A stretch of DNA of 64,000 nucleotides from Mesorhizobium sp. B4-1-3 (GTDB lineage: Bacteria; Pseudomonadota; Alphaproteobacteria; Rhizobiales; Rhizobiaceae). Both the position numbers and the translations under genes were made by a program. Below, piece after piece: positions 43,922-53,838 of the stretch. Positions within the stretch are counted from its first letter, which is position 1, and each line of letters starts with the position of its first letter. The stretch lies in NCBI RefSeq assembly GCF_006439355.1, contig NZ_VFTG01000011.1, positions 105,264 to 169,263 on the forward strand, written 5' to 3'. Below the pieces are notes generated by a model. It did not search any database, was not told where the DNA came from, and saw only the letters and a program-made list of their open reading frames with translations.

Positions 43922-44600
43922 AACCATTGCCGATCAGGAATCGGATCGCATCGGCGATGTCCTCCGGCTTTCCGATGCGCCTCGCGGGTAACCGCTCCGC
44001 CATGGCGGCCAGGATCTCGGCCTTCCGGTCGCCAGCGACGAATTCCCAGATCGGCGTGTCGATCCAGCCTGGCGAGACGGCGTTGACGCGGATCGGCGCC
44101 AGTTCGATGGCCAAAGCCCGCACCAGCCCTTCCAGCGCCGCGTTGACCGCAGCGACCACCGCGCCGCGCGCCGCCGGCCGGTAGGCGGCAATGCCCGAGA
44201 CGAAAGTGAGCGAGCCGGTCGGCGGCAGCGTCGGTGAGCCATGCTTGGCAAGCAGCAGCGGTCCGTAGAACTTGCTTTCCACCACACGCTGCGCGGCTGA
44301 AAGCTCGACCTCGGGCAACAGCCGGTAGGCGCCCCCGATGTCGGCCGCGGTGCTGACGATATGGTCGATCCTGCCGATGCGCTGAAACAGTGCGGCGACC
44401 TCATCCTCGCGGCTGATGTCGGCTACCGCCGTTTCGAGTGTATCGCGGCGGCCGAGCGCTTCCCGCGCCGCGCTCAGCTTCGCTTCGCCGCGCCCGGCGA
44501 TGATGACGCGCGCGCCTTCCGCGAGGCACTGTCCGGCAAGTGCCAGCCCCATGCCCGAGCTGCCGCCGACGACCAAGATTCTTTGCTTGTCCATGTCCAT
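43872..44600 (-). CDS. short-chain dehydrogenase-like protein without YxxxK
   Basis: This 242-residue Rossmann protein has the SDR cofactor motif GGSSGMG at 12-18, the catalytic-type Ser135 (FVSGIA) and a typical C-terminus (GETLHVEGGHRLV). Where the SDR active site should read YxxxK, it has V149-x3-N153 (GAVVAAVNAALEG). A known subset of bacterial SDRs shares this loss, so activity may differ or be absent. The frame is open to 45227, but ATG 44600 has AAGGAAA at about 6 nt. The 3' end overlaps the convergent lysR gene by 50 bp. Confidence 0.85.
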   Translation of the reverse strand: MDMDKQRILVVGGSSGMGLALAGQCLAEGARVIIAGRGEAKLSAAREALGRRDTLETAVADISREDEVAALFQRIGRIDHIVSTAADIGGAYRLLPEVELSAAQRVVESKFYGPLLLAKHGSPTLPPTGSLTFVSGIAAYRPAARGAVVAAVNAALEGLVRALAIELAPIRVNAVSPGWIDTPIWEFVAGDRKAEILAAMAERLPARRIGKPEDIADAIRFLIGNGFTTGETLHVEGGHRLV

Positions 44601-44919
44601 GCCTTTCCTTGCATGGAAAGGGTTTGGCAGACGCTGGCCCGAAGCGGAAACGGAAGAAACCGATGGCGCCATCGGAAACTCCGATGGCGAGGCACGCCGA
44701 CTGCCAGCGCAACCCCTGGCATAACCGGTCGCGAGACCTGGCCGCGCGGGAAACCCGGCTCCCCGCCGTCCTTCGCGAGGCAACCACAATTTCGGCAATC
44801 TTGACTTGGGCGCCACCCGATCCAGATGCACAGGTACGGGCTTCGAGTTCATGCTTTGCGCGCACTCCTGATCGTCGACGTATTTCAGGCTGACGAATGC
44901 CCGCCGAAAGGAGACATCT
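44601..44919. promoter_or_regulatory. divergent regulatory region of SDR and amino-acid ABC operon, with palindrome
   Basis: This 319-bp region separates two divergent genes and has no convincing ORF. It contains the exact 16-bp palindrome CCGATGGCGCCATCGG (44660-44675), followed 5 nt later by a third half-site CCGATGGCG (44681-44689). The dyad plus repeated half-site looks like an operator. It is nearer to the SDR start (60 bp) than to the ABC operon. Confidence 0.5.
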
Positions 44920-45735
44920 GTGAACAACAAGTCGATCATCATGCTGGCCACGTCGCTGGTTTCCGGCCTCCTATTTTCGTTCGGCGCCACGCCCATGGCG
45001 GCGGCGCAAAGTGCTGCAACCAACATCGTTGTGGGCGCCGACACGACCTTTCCGCCATTCGAGACCGAGACGAACGGCGAAGTAACCGGTTTCGACATCG
45101 ACATGATCCAGGCGATCGCTAAGGCCGAGAACATGACGGTCAGCCTGAAGACTCTGCCGTTCAACGGGATTATCCCGAGCCTGCAGGCCGGTTCGATCGA
45201 CGCCGCGGTTGCCGGGATAACCATCAAGACCAGCCGGATGCAGAACGTCGACTTCAGCGACGCCTATTACAAATCCGGCCTTTCGGTGCTGGTGAAGAAG
45301 GACTCCGGCATCAAGGGCTTCGACGATCTCAAGGGCCACGTGGTCGCAACCAAGAAAGCAACCTCTTCCGTCGACTATCTGACCAGCCACGGTTTCGCGC
45401 CTGATTATGTGAAGCAATTCCAGAGCATCGATGCGGCCTATCAGGCGCTCGAAACCGGCGGAGCCGACGCGGTCATCTTCGACAACCCCGTCAACGTCAA
45501 TTTCAAGGCCGGCCACGACAACGTCGAGACCGTCGGTCCGCTGCTGACCGGCGAATATTACGGCATCGCCATCAGCAAGCAGAAGCCGGAACTGGTCGAG
45601 AAGATCAATGCCGGCCTCGCCAAGATCAAGCAGAGCGGCGAATACCAGAAGCTTTTCGAGAAATATTTTGGAGGCGACACCAGCGGCGTCGTCAATGAGG
45701 TGCAAAAACCGGCCTCCGTTGCGATTTCGGGCTGA
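44920..45735 (+). CDS. polar amino-acid ABC transporter, substrate-binding protein
   Basis: This 271-residue periplasmic binding protein has a signal peptide (about residues 1-30, AAA/QS cleavage region) and the SBP_bac_3 signature (VGADTTFPPFE, then GFDIDMIQAIAK). AAAGGAG lies 7 nt before GTG 44920. It belongs to the glutamine/histidine/arginine-type group and feeds the permease and ATPase genes downstream. The ligand cannot be fixed from sequence. Confidence 0.92.
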   Translation: MNNKSIIMLATSLVSGLLFSFGATPMAAAQSAATNIVVGADTTFPPFETETNGEVTGFDIDMIQAIAKAENMTVSLKTLPFNGIIPSLQAGSIDAAVAGITIKTSRMQNVDFSDAYYKSGLSVLVKKDSGIKGFDDLKGHVVATKKATSSVDYLTSHGFAPDYVKQFQSIDAAYQALETGGADAVIFDNPVNVNFKAGHDNVETVGPLLTGEYYGIAISKQKPELVEKINAGLAKIKQSGEYQKLFEKYFGGDTSGVVNEVQKPASVAISG

Positions 45736-45789
45736 GGACCGCTCGGATCAACCGAACGGCAGATTCTTCGGCCTTCCCGGCTTGTCCGA

Positions 45790-45826
45790 CCGGAGGGTGC
45801 ATGGCTCGAGCCATGCGTTCCTCCGG
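45790..45826 (+). promoter_or_regulatory. strong intercistronic hairpin after the binding-protein gene
   Basis: The perfect 18-bp palindrome GCATGGCTCGAGCCATGC (45799-45816) is extended by CCGGAGG (45790-45796) and CCTCCGG (45820-45826) into a long stem without U-tract. Such hairpins between the binding-protein gene and permease genes usually protect the upstream mRNA and keep the binding protein in excess. It lies 36 bp before the permease ATG. Confidence 0.7.
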
Positions 45827-45862
45827 CGAGGCGGCGGGAATTAGCATTCCAAGGTACGGTGC

Positions 45863-46517
45863 ATGGGCCCTATCTGGCAAAACCTACCCGTCATCCTCGA
45901 TGGCCTGCGGCTTACCATCCAGTATTCGATCGTCGCCATCCTGCTGATGGTGGTGATCGGCCTGTTCGCGGCGCTGATGCGCCTGTCGACGGTTGCGCCG
46001 CTGCGCTGGCTCGCCACCGGCTATGTCGAGATTTTCCGATCCACCCCGCTCCTGGTGCAGCTCTTCTTCATCGTGCTCGGCCTGCCGGCGATCCTGCCCG
46101 TCAACCAATGGTTCGGGCAGCTCACCTATCCTATCCTCGCCGCCGCCTTCACGCTGAGCCTGAACGAAGGCGCCTATGTCACAGAGATCATTCGCGCCGG
46201 CATTCTCGGCGTCGACCGGGGCCAGAAGGAGGCGGCGCAGTCGATCGCCATGAACGGCTTTCAGACGATGCGCTACATCGTCCTGCCCCAGGCGTTCAAG
46301 CGGATGATCCCGCCGCTGGTCAACCAAGCGGCCCAGACGATCAAGGACACCTCGCTGCTGGCGCCGGTGGGCATCGCCGAACTGGTCTACAAGGGCGAGA
46401 TCGTGATCGCCGAGACCTTCGCGTCCTTCGCCATCTGGGGGCTGATCGCCGCCCTCTACTTCGTCCTCATCTTCTCGCTGTCGAAGTTCTCGTCCTATCT
46501 GGAGAGGAGGCTTCAAG

Positions 46518-46531
<14 letters not shown>
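45863..46531 (+). CDS. polar amino-acid ABC transporter, permease
   Basis: This 222-residue inner-membrane permease of the HisMQ/GlnP type has five hydrophobic segments and the EAA loop ([25 protein letters not shown]), which docks to the ATPase. Only one permease gene is present, so it probably forms a homodimer. Its end overlaps the ATPase start by 14 bp. Confidence 0.93.
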
Positions 46532-47240
<709 letters not shown>

Positions 47241-47371
47241 CGTCAGACCCGCCGATTCCCTCCATTGACCTTAGTGCCAGCTTCTGCTGACAGAACTGGC
47301 AGCAGACGAGGCTACTTGGGCCGCGGAATCGGCGAGACTGTCTTGCGATCAGCAATGTGGCAGAGGTGACG

Positions 47372-47968
47372 ATGGCCCCCATCAAAGTCGATCCGGACAA
47401 GGTGCGCGAGTTCCCGGACGCGGAGAGTTTTTATGCCTGGCTGGCCGACAACCATGCCGGCGAAAGCGAGGTCTGGATCAAGATCCACAAGGTCGGTTCG
47501 GGTCTGCCATCGATCACGCCGAAGGAGGCGATCGACGTCGTGCTCTGCTTCGGCTGGATCGACGCGGTGCGCAAGTCGCTTGACGATAAGAGTTTCCTGC
47601 AGCGCTACACGCCGCGCGGCAAGAAGAGTATCTGGAGCAAGATCAACATCGACAATGTCGCGCGCCTGATCGAGGAGGGCCGCATGACCGAGCACGGCCT
47701 GCGCGAGGTCGACGCTGCCAAGGCCGATGGCCGCTGGGACCGCGCCTATGCCGGCTCGAAGGGAATGACCATCCCGCCCGACCTGCAGGCCGCGATCGAT
47801 GCCGAGCCGAAGGCGAAAGCGATGCTGAAGAAGCTTTCCGCCCAGAACCGCTTCGCGTTCGCCTTCCGCACCCACAACATGAAGACCGAGGCGGGGCGCA
47901 AGAAGAAGATCGCCGATCTCGTCGCCATGCTGGCGCGCGGCGAAACGATCCACCCGCAGAAGAAGTAA
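47372..47968 (+). CDS. YdeI/OmpD-associated family protein
   Basis: This 198-residue soluble protein matches the YdeI/OmpD-associated family, with the conserved ESFYAWLADNHAGESEVWIKIHK block, the LCFGWIDAVRKSLDDKSFLQRYTPR segment and a basic C-terminus. ATG 47372 has AGAGGTG 4 nt upstream; GTG 47357 is possible but lacks a site. In Salmonella YdeI-family proteins are tied to antimicrobial-peptide resistance; the bacterial biochemical role is unclear. Confidence 0.88.
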   Translation: MAPIKVDPDKVREFPDAESFYAWLADNHAGESEVWIKIHKVGSGLPSITPKEAIDVVLCFGWIDAVRKSLDDKSFLQRYTPRGKKSIWSKINIDNVARLIEEGRMTEHGLREVDAAKADGRWDRAYAGSKGMTIPPDLQAAIDAEPKAKAMLKKLSAQNRFAFAFRTHNMKTEAGRKKKIADLVAMLARGETIHPQKK

Positions 47969-48090
47969 GGCATGATCCCGAACCGCAGGACCGCGTTAGC
48001 GAAAAGTGGTTGCCGGTTTTCGGAGAAGATCATGCCTCACTAAAGCATGTCTCCCGAAAGTGGCCCCGGTTTCGGGACAAAGACATGCTT
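47968..48090. repeat. two tandem palindromic repeats of the AAAGTGG/CCGGTTT family
   Basis: The first element has exact arms AGGCATGATC (47968-47977) and GATCATGCCT (48028-48037) around a core with GAAAAGTGGTTGCCGGTTTTC. The second has arms AAGCATGTCT (48043-48052) and AGACATGCTT (48081-48090) around GAAAGTGGCCCCGGTTTC. Both share arms-plus-core design with the copy at 19971-20016, so this is a dispersed family inserted after the YdeI-like gene. Confidence 0.7.
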
Positions 48091-48104
48091 AAAATCAAAA
48101 AAAT

Positions 48105-48148
48105 TTAAAGCAGGTCGCGTGAATCTTTCTTCACGCGACCTGCTTTAA
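48105..48148. terminator. 19-bp perfect inverted repeat
   Basis: TTAAAGCAGGTCGCGTGAA (48105-48123) is matched exactly by its complement at 48130-48148 across a 6-nt loop. On the minus strand the stem is followed by a T-rich stretch, so it can end leftward transcripts. It may equally be another mobile palindromic repeat. Confidence 0.65.
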
Positions 48149-48156
48149 GGCAACCA

Positions 48157-48189
48157 AAAACGCCGCCCAGAAGGGAGGGGCGGCGTTTT
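48157..48189 (-). terminator. intrinsic terminator of the His/Lys-rich gene
   Basis: AAAACGCCGCCC (48157-48168) pairs exactly with GGGCGGCGTTTT (48178-48189). Read on the minus strand, the stem ends in a T-run. It lies 76 bp after the stop of the His/Lys-rich exported protein. Confidence 0.8.
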
Positions 48190-48264
48190 CGGGAAGCGAT
48201 GGTCCTGAACCCTCTGCAAGCGGTTCCGGATCATCCGGTCATGAAGTTCGAAACGCGTCGGGCC

Positions 48265-48588
48265 TTACGCGGCCTTCTCCGCATGGTGCTTGCGCGCGTG
48301 ATGCTTCTTCACGTGATGCTTCCTGGCATGATGCCTCGAGTGCTTCTTCACGTGATGATGCTTGCGGGCATGATGACGATGATGCTTGCGGTGATGCTTC
48401 TTGTGCGGGCCATTGCTGGCCGGCTTGGCGGCATCCGTCGCTGCCGGCTTCGCGGCTTCGGTGGTCGCAGCCGGAGCCGTGGTCGCCGCCGGAGCCGTCG
48501 TCGTCGTGGAGGTCTGGGCATTGGCGGCCGGCACCGCGAAAGCGAGCGCGACGGCGAGGCCGAGTGCGGAAAGAAGGGTCTTTTTCAT
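48265..48588 (-). CDS. exported His/Lys-rich low-complexity protein
   Basis: This 107-residue protein has a clear signal peptide (MKKTLLSALGLAVALAF, ANA cleavage near residue 24). A Thr/Ala/Pro linker (about 26-60) is followed by about 45 residues made almost only of His, Lys, Arg and Ala in repeated H-H-A-R-K-H units. The tail has some twenty histidines, so metal binding (Ni, Cu, Zn) or anion/DNA binding in the periplasm is possible. ATG 48588 is chosen; AAGGA lies about 10 nt upstream. It has its own terminator. I do not recognise a named family. Confidence 0.75.
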   Translation of the reverse strand: MKKTLLSALGLAVALAFAVPAANAQTSTTTTAPAATTAPAATTEAAKPAATDAAKPASNGPHKKHHRKHHRHHARKHHHVKKHSRHHARKHHVKKHHARKHHAEKAA

Positions 48589-48902
48589 AATCGGCAATCC
48601 TTGGGTTTAAGATCGATGTCTTTGTCGCGCGCCGAAATTCGGCTGCTCCGGTACCGGTTATGACAGCCGCTTTTTTCGCGAGTTTTTCTCGAATGTTGAA
48701 TCTTGTTTCCGGATTGTGTCTGCCGGGCCCCCAACGCTTAGGCGCCATTCATGAATCCGATCGAACAATGCAGTGGACGCGATCACCGCTCACATGGGGA
48801 GATGGCCAATCTCAGCAGACGCGCGCTGGTAGAGCTGCTCGGGTCAGCGTCGCGCATCTGAGATTCTAGTCCACAAACCGGCGCTGACGATGGACATGGC
48901 TT
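48589..48902. other. intergenic region without convincing gene
   Basis: This 314-bp stretch contains the promoter side of the His/Lys-rich gene (T-rich part around 48665-48720) and a fragment ATGGGGAGATGGCCAATCTC near 48795 that resembles the dispersed repeat family. Short frames here lack ribosome sites and protein-like composition. Confidence 0.4.
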
Positions 48903-49043
48903 TCAAGCTCGATCGCGAGTGGCATATCCCGCAGAGGTCCTGATCGTCCGTATCACTTGGCCGACCAAGGCGACAAAAAAGGGAAAAACCTGCCACTCGG
49001 GCTTGATCTTCTTCGCCAACCGGTCATCCCATTCATCCGCCAT
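48903..49043 (-). CDS. possible 46-residue protein
   Basis: An ATG at 49043 opens a short frame with a charged start (MADEWDDRLAKK) and a hydrophobic stretch (VFPFFVALVGQVI). No good ribosome site precedes it and no family is recognised. It may be a small membrane protein or a gene remnant. Confidence 0.3.
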   Translation of the reverse strand: MADEWDDRLAKKIKPEWQVFPFFVALVGQVIRTIRTSAGYATRDRA

Positions 49044-49233
49044 GCTACGAAAATAGCATTCGAGGCTCGCGAAATGTGATGCTAAGTTCGCGCATGCAGG
49101 GCGGTGGCGCGGTCGTGCAGAGGAGGGGCAATCGGGGCGAGAACACCGCATTTTCCAAGATATCGGACGCAACCATTGAACCATCGCGAGGCCGCCGCGT
49201 TTCCCGTGGTTGGCCACCAGGGAGGAACCACCA

Positions 49234-50442
49234 GTGAAAGCATCCTGTCTCGTCTCGGCCGCGCTCCTTGCGGCATCTGCAATGCCGGCCGCTGCCGGCC
49301 AGATTTCCGACGGCAAGGTCAAGATCGGCATCTTGAACGACCAGTCGGGCGTCTATGCCGACTTCGGCGGCAAGTGGTCGGTCGAAGCCGCCAAGATGGC
49401 GGTCGAGGATTTCGGCGGCAAGGTGCAGGGCGCGCCGATCGAGATCGTCAGCGCCGATCACCAGAACAAGCCCGACATCGCCTCCAACATCGCGCGCCAG
49501 TGGTACGACACCGAGCAGGTCGACGCGATCATGGAGCTCACGACATCCTCCGTGGCCTTGGCCGTCCAGGGGCTTTCCAAGGAAAAGAAGAAGATCGACA
49601 TCGTCACGGGCGCTGCCGCAACCGACCTCACCGGCAAGCAGTGCTCGCCCTATGGCTTCCATTGGGCCTATGACACCCATTCGCAGGCCGTCGGCACCGG
49701 CGGCGAGTTGGTCAAGCAGGGCGGCGACAGCTGGTATTTCATCACCGTCGACTACGCTTTCGGCTATTCGCTGAAGGACCAGACCGCCAAGCTCGTCGAG
49801 GCCAGCGGCGGCAAGGTGCTGGGCGAAGTGCGCTATCCGCTCGGCTCCACCGACTATTCCTCCTTCCTGCTCCAGGCGCAGTCCTCCGGCGCCAAGATCG
49901 TCGGGCTCGCCAATGCCGGCCTCGATACCTCGAACTCGATCAAGCAGGCGGCCGAGTTCGGCATTGTCGCCGGCGGCCAGCGGCTGGCCGCGCTTCTCTT
50001 CACGCTCGCCGAAGTGCATGGGCTCGGCCTGCAGGCGGCGCAGGGCGTGGTGCTGACCGAGGGCTTTTACTGGGACCGCGACGACAAGAGCCGCGAATTC
50101 GCCCAGCGCTTCTTCAAGCGCACCAACCGCATGCCCAACATGATCCAGGCCGGCACCTATTCGGCGGTGACGCAGTATCTCAAGGCCATCGACAAGGCCG
50201 GCACCGACGAAACCGAGGCGGTGGCCAAGCAGTTGCATGAAATGCCGGTCAACGACGTCTTCACCTCAAACGGCAACGTGCAGGCTGACGGCTCGATGGT
50301 GCACGACATGTATCTCTACCAGGTCAAGAAGCCGGAAGAGTCGAAGAAGGACTGGGATTACTACACCTACCTGGCGACCATTCCCGGCGACAAGGCCTTC
50401 ATGAAGGCCGAGGACAGCGGCTGCCCGCTCGTCACCAAGTGA
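49234..50442 (+). CDS. branched-chain amino-acid-type ABC transporter, substrate-binding protein
   Basis: This 402-residue periplasmic binding protein of the LivJ/LivK type has a signal peptide (about 1-20) and the Peripla_BP_6 signature (VKIGILNDQSGVYADFGG). GGGAGGA lies 8 nt before GTG 49234, which decides the start. Despite the family name, ligands include aromatic compounds, amides and urea, so substrate is open. It is the first gene of a complete five-gene operon. Confidence 0.93.
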   Translation: MKASCLVSAALLAASAMPAAAGQISDGKVKIGILNDQSGVYADFGGKWSVEAAKMAVEDFGGKVQGAPIEIVSADHQNKPDIASNIARQWYDTEQVDAIMELTTSSVALAVQGLSKEKKKIDIVTGAAATDLTGKQCSPYGFHWAYDTHSQAVGTGGELVKQGGDSWYFITVDYAFGYSLKDQTAKLVEASGGKVLGEVRYPLGSTDYSSFLLQAQSSGAKIVGLANAGLDTSNSIKQAAEFGIVAGGQRLAALLFTLAEVHGLGLQAAQGVVLTEGFYWDRDDKSREFAQRFFKRTNRMPNMIQAGTYSAVTQYLKAIDKAGTDETEAVAKQLHEMPVNDVFTSNGNVQADGSMVHDMYLYQVKKPEESKKDWDYYTYLATIPGDKAFMKAEDSGCPLVTK

Positions 50443-51246
50443 CGCTCGACACCGCCACCGCTGTCCGCCAGGGCAGCACGGAAGAGATGCCGCGGGTGGT
50501 GCTTTCCGCCCGCGGTTTGCGGCGCGACTTTGCCGGCTTCGTCGCGGTGAAGGATGTCGACCTCGACGTCCATCACGCCAGGATCCACGCGCTCATCGGC
50601 CCGAACGGCGCCGGCAAGACGACTATCTTCAACCTTTTGACCAAGTTTCTGCAGCCGACCAGCGGCAGGATCGAATTGCTCGGCACCGACATCACGCGAA
50701 CGCCGCCTGCAAAAGTGGCGCGCATGGGCCTCGTGCGCTCCTTCCAGATCTCCGCGATTTTTCCGCACCTTTCAGTGCTAGACAATGTCCGCGTCGCGTT
50801 GCAGCGCCCCGGCGGGCTCGGCTACCAATTCTGGCGCTCGCTTTCCGCGCTCGATAAGCTCACGCCAAGGGCGCGCGAACTGCTTGATATCGTCGGTCTG
50901 CACGACGCCGCGCATCGCCTTGCGGGCGATCTCTCCTATGGCCGCAAGCGCGTGCTGGAGATCGCCACCACACTCGCCCTCGACCCGAAAGTGCTTCTGC
51001 TCGACGAGCCGATGGCTGGCATGGGATATGAGGATGTCGGCATGATCTCGGGCATCATCCGCTCGCTCGCCAAGAACCGCGCCGTGCTGATGGTCGAGCA
51101 CAACCTCACCGTCGTTGCCGATCTCTGCGACTGGATCACCGTCATGCAGCGCGGCCAGGTGCTTGCCGCCGGCGACTACGCCACCGTCAGTCGGGACGAG
51201 CGCGTACGCGTCGCCTATATGGGGACAGCGCACGAAGAGGGCGGGC

Positions 51247-51254
<8 letters not shown>
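50439..51254 (+). CDS. Liv-type ABC transporter ATPase (LivG-like)
   Basis: This 271-residue ATPase has Walker A GPNGAGKTT, the LSYGRKR form of the signature, Walker B VLLLDEPMAGM and the C-terminal extension of LivG. The start GTG overlaps the previous stop (GTGA), and the end overlaps the next gene by 8 bp. Confidence 0.93.
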
Positions 51255-51951
<697 letters not shown>

Positions 51952-51958
51952 TCGCGCA

Positions 51959-52846
51959 ATGTTGACGGTCTTCGGCATCCCCATCCAGGCGCTTCTCGGC
52001 CAGCTCCTCGTCGGCCTGATCAACGGCTCCTTCTACGCCATACTCAGCCTCGGCCTCGCCGTCATCTTCGGCCTGCTGCGCATCATCAACTTCGCCCATG
52101 GCGCGTTCTATATGCTGGGTGCCTTCATTGGCTATTTGTTGCTGGTGCACCTCGGCATCGGCTACTGGCCGGCGCTGGTCCTGGTGCCGCTCATCCTCGG
52201 CCTGCTCGGCATGCTGGTCGAGCGCCTCGCCCTGTCTCGGCTCTACCAACTCGACCCGCTTTACGGCCTGCTCTTCACTTTCGGCCTCGCCTTGGTCATC
52301 GAAGGCGTGTTCCGCTATTATTACGGCGTCTCCGGCAATCCCTATGCCGTGCCAACCTTGCTTGCCGGCGGCACCAATCTCGGCTTCATGTTCCTGCCCA
52401 ATTATCGCGGCTGGGTGGTGGTGGCCTCCCTGATCGTCTGCTTCGGCACCTGGCTGCTGATCGAGAAGACCAGGCTCGGCTCGTATCTGCGCGCGGCGAC
52501 CGAGAACCCGGAACTGGTGCAGGCCTTCGGCGTCAACGTGCCGCTGCTCCTGACACTCACCTATGGGTTGGGCGCCGCGCTTGCGGGCCTCGCCGGCATT
52601 CTCGCCGCGCCCGTCTATCAGGTCAGCCCTCTGATGGGTTCGGATCTCATCATCGTCGTCTTCGCCGTCGTCGTGGTCGGCGGCATGGGCTCGATCCTCG
52701 GCGCCATCGTCACCGGTTATATGCTCGGCCTCGCCGAGGGCCTGACCAAGGTTTTCTATCCCGAGGCCTCGAACCTCGTCGTCTTCGTCATCATGGCGAT
52801 CGTGCTTTTGCTCAGGCCGGCCGGCCTGTTTGGAAGGGACGCCTGA
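51959..52846 (+). CDS. Liv-type ABC transporter permease (LivH-like)
   Basis: This 295-residue permease has eight or so membrane segments and the start LLVGLINGSFYAILSLGLAVIFGLL-like block typical of LivH. It sits 7 bp after the LivF gene. It forms the translocation pore with the LivM protein. Confidence 0.92.
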   Translation: MLTVFGIPIQALLGQLLVGLINGSFYAILSLGLAVIFGLLRIINFAHGAFYMLGAFIGYLLLVHLGIGYWPALVLVPLILGLLGMLVERLALSRLYQLDPLYGLLFTFGLALVIEGVFRYYYGVSGNPYAVPTLLAGGTNLGFMFLPNYRGWVVVASLIVCFGTWLLIEKTRLGSYLRAATENPELVQAFGVNVPLLLTLTYGLGAALAGLAGILAAPVYQVSPLMGSDLIIVVFAVVVVGGMGSILGAIVTGYMLGLAEGLTKVFYPEASNLVVFVIMAIVLLLRPAGLFGRDA

Positions 52847-52847
52847 G

Positions 52848-53825
52848 ATGAGCGAGGCCACCCTTCACCAGAAACGCGCCGCAGCCTCGCTCAGACTGGA
52901 ACGGGCGCTGATAGCGCTGGGCATCGTGGCGCTCATAGCCGCGCCCTTCGTCATCTACCCGATCTTCGTCATGAAGATGCTGTGCTTCGCGCTGTTTGCC
53001 TGCGCCTTCAACCTTCTGCTCGGCTATACCGGTCTGCTGTCCTTCGGCCACGCCGCCTTCTTCGGCGGCGCGGCCTATTTCTGCGCCTATGCGGTGAAAG
53101 CCTGGGGCTGGCCGCCGGAGGCCGGCATCCTGCTCGGCACCGCCGGAGCTGCCGGCATGGGCCTCGTCATGGGTTTCCTCGCTATCCGTCGGCAGGGCAT
53201 CTATTTCGCCATGATCACGCTCGCGCTGGCGCAGATGTTCTATTTCTTCTGCGTGCAAGCGCCCTTCACCGAAGGCGAGGACGGCATCCAGGGCGTGCCG
53301 CGTGGGCACCTCTTCGGCGTCGTCGATCTCAGCGTCACCATCAACATGTATTTCTTCGTGCTCGCCGTCTTCCTCATCGGCGTCTTCGCCGTCTGGCGTA
53401 TCGTCAACTCGCCCTTCGGCATGATCCTGCGCTCGATAAGGGAGAACGAGAACCGCGCCATTTCGCTCGGCTATTCCGTCGGCCGCTACAAGCTCGCCGC
53501 CTTCGTCATGTCGGCGGCCCTGGCCGGCTTTGCAGGCGCTACCAAGGCGATCGTCTTCCAGTTCGCGACACTCACCGACGTCACCTGGCAGATGTCGGGC
53601 GAGGTGATCCTGATGACCCTGCTCGGCGGTATCGGCACCATGGTCGGCCCTGTGGTCGGCGCGGGTCTCGTCGTGGCGCTGGAAAACACACTGGCCACCT
53701 CAGGCTTCCCGGTGACCATCGCCACCGGCCTGATCTTCATGATCTGCGTGCTGATCTTCCGCCGCGGCATTGTTGGCGAGATTTATGCGCGCTGGCTGGC
53801 GCGGGCAGGCAAAGGAACGGGCTGA
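52848..53825 (+). CDS. Liv-type ABC transporter permease (LivM-like)
   Basis: This 325-residue permease has about nine membrane segments, with the LLGYTGLLSFGHAAFFG block and the IRENENRAISLGY loop of LivM. The ATG starts 1 bp after the LivH stop. It is the last gene of the operon and is followed 13 bp later by the convergent HxlR gene. Confidence 0.92.
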   Translation: MSEATLHQKRAAASLRLERALIALGIVALIAAPFVIYPIFVMKMLCFALFACAFNLLLGYTGLLSFGHAAFFGGAAYFCAYAVKAWGWPPEAGILLGTAGAAGMGLVMGFLAIRRQGIYFAMITLALAQMFYFFCVQAPFTEGEDGIQGVPRGHLFGVVDLSVTINMYFFVLAVFLIGVFAVWRIVNSPFGMILRSIRENENRAISLGYSVGRYKLAAFVMSAALAGFAGATKAIVFQFATLTDVTWQMSGEVILMTLLGGIGTMVGPVVGAGLVVALENTLATSGFPVTIATGLIFMICVLIFRRGIVGEIYARWLARAGKGTG

Positions 53826-53838
53826 GTTAAGCGAGGCG

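Noticed and set aside
48285..48405. Regularly repeated GATGCTTCTTCACGTGATG-like units that look like a CRISPR or tandem repeat
   Set aside because: They are the codons of the His/Lys-rich tail on the other strand; there are no spacers of equal length and no cas genes.
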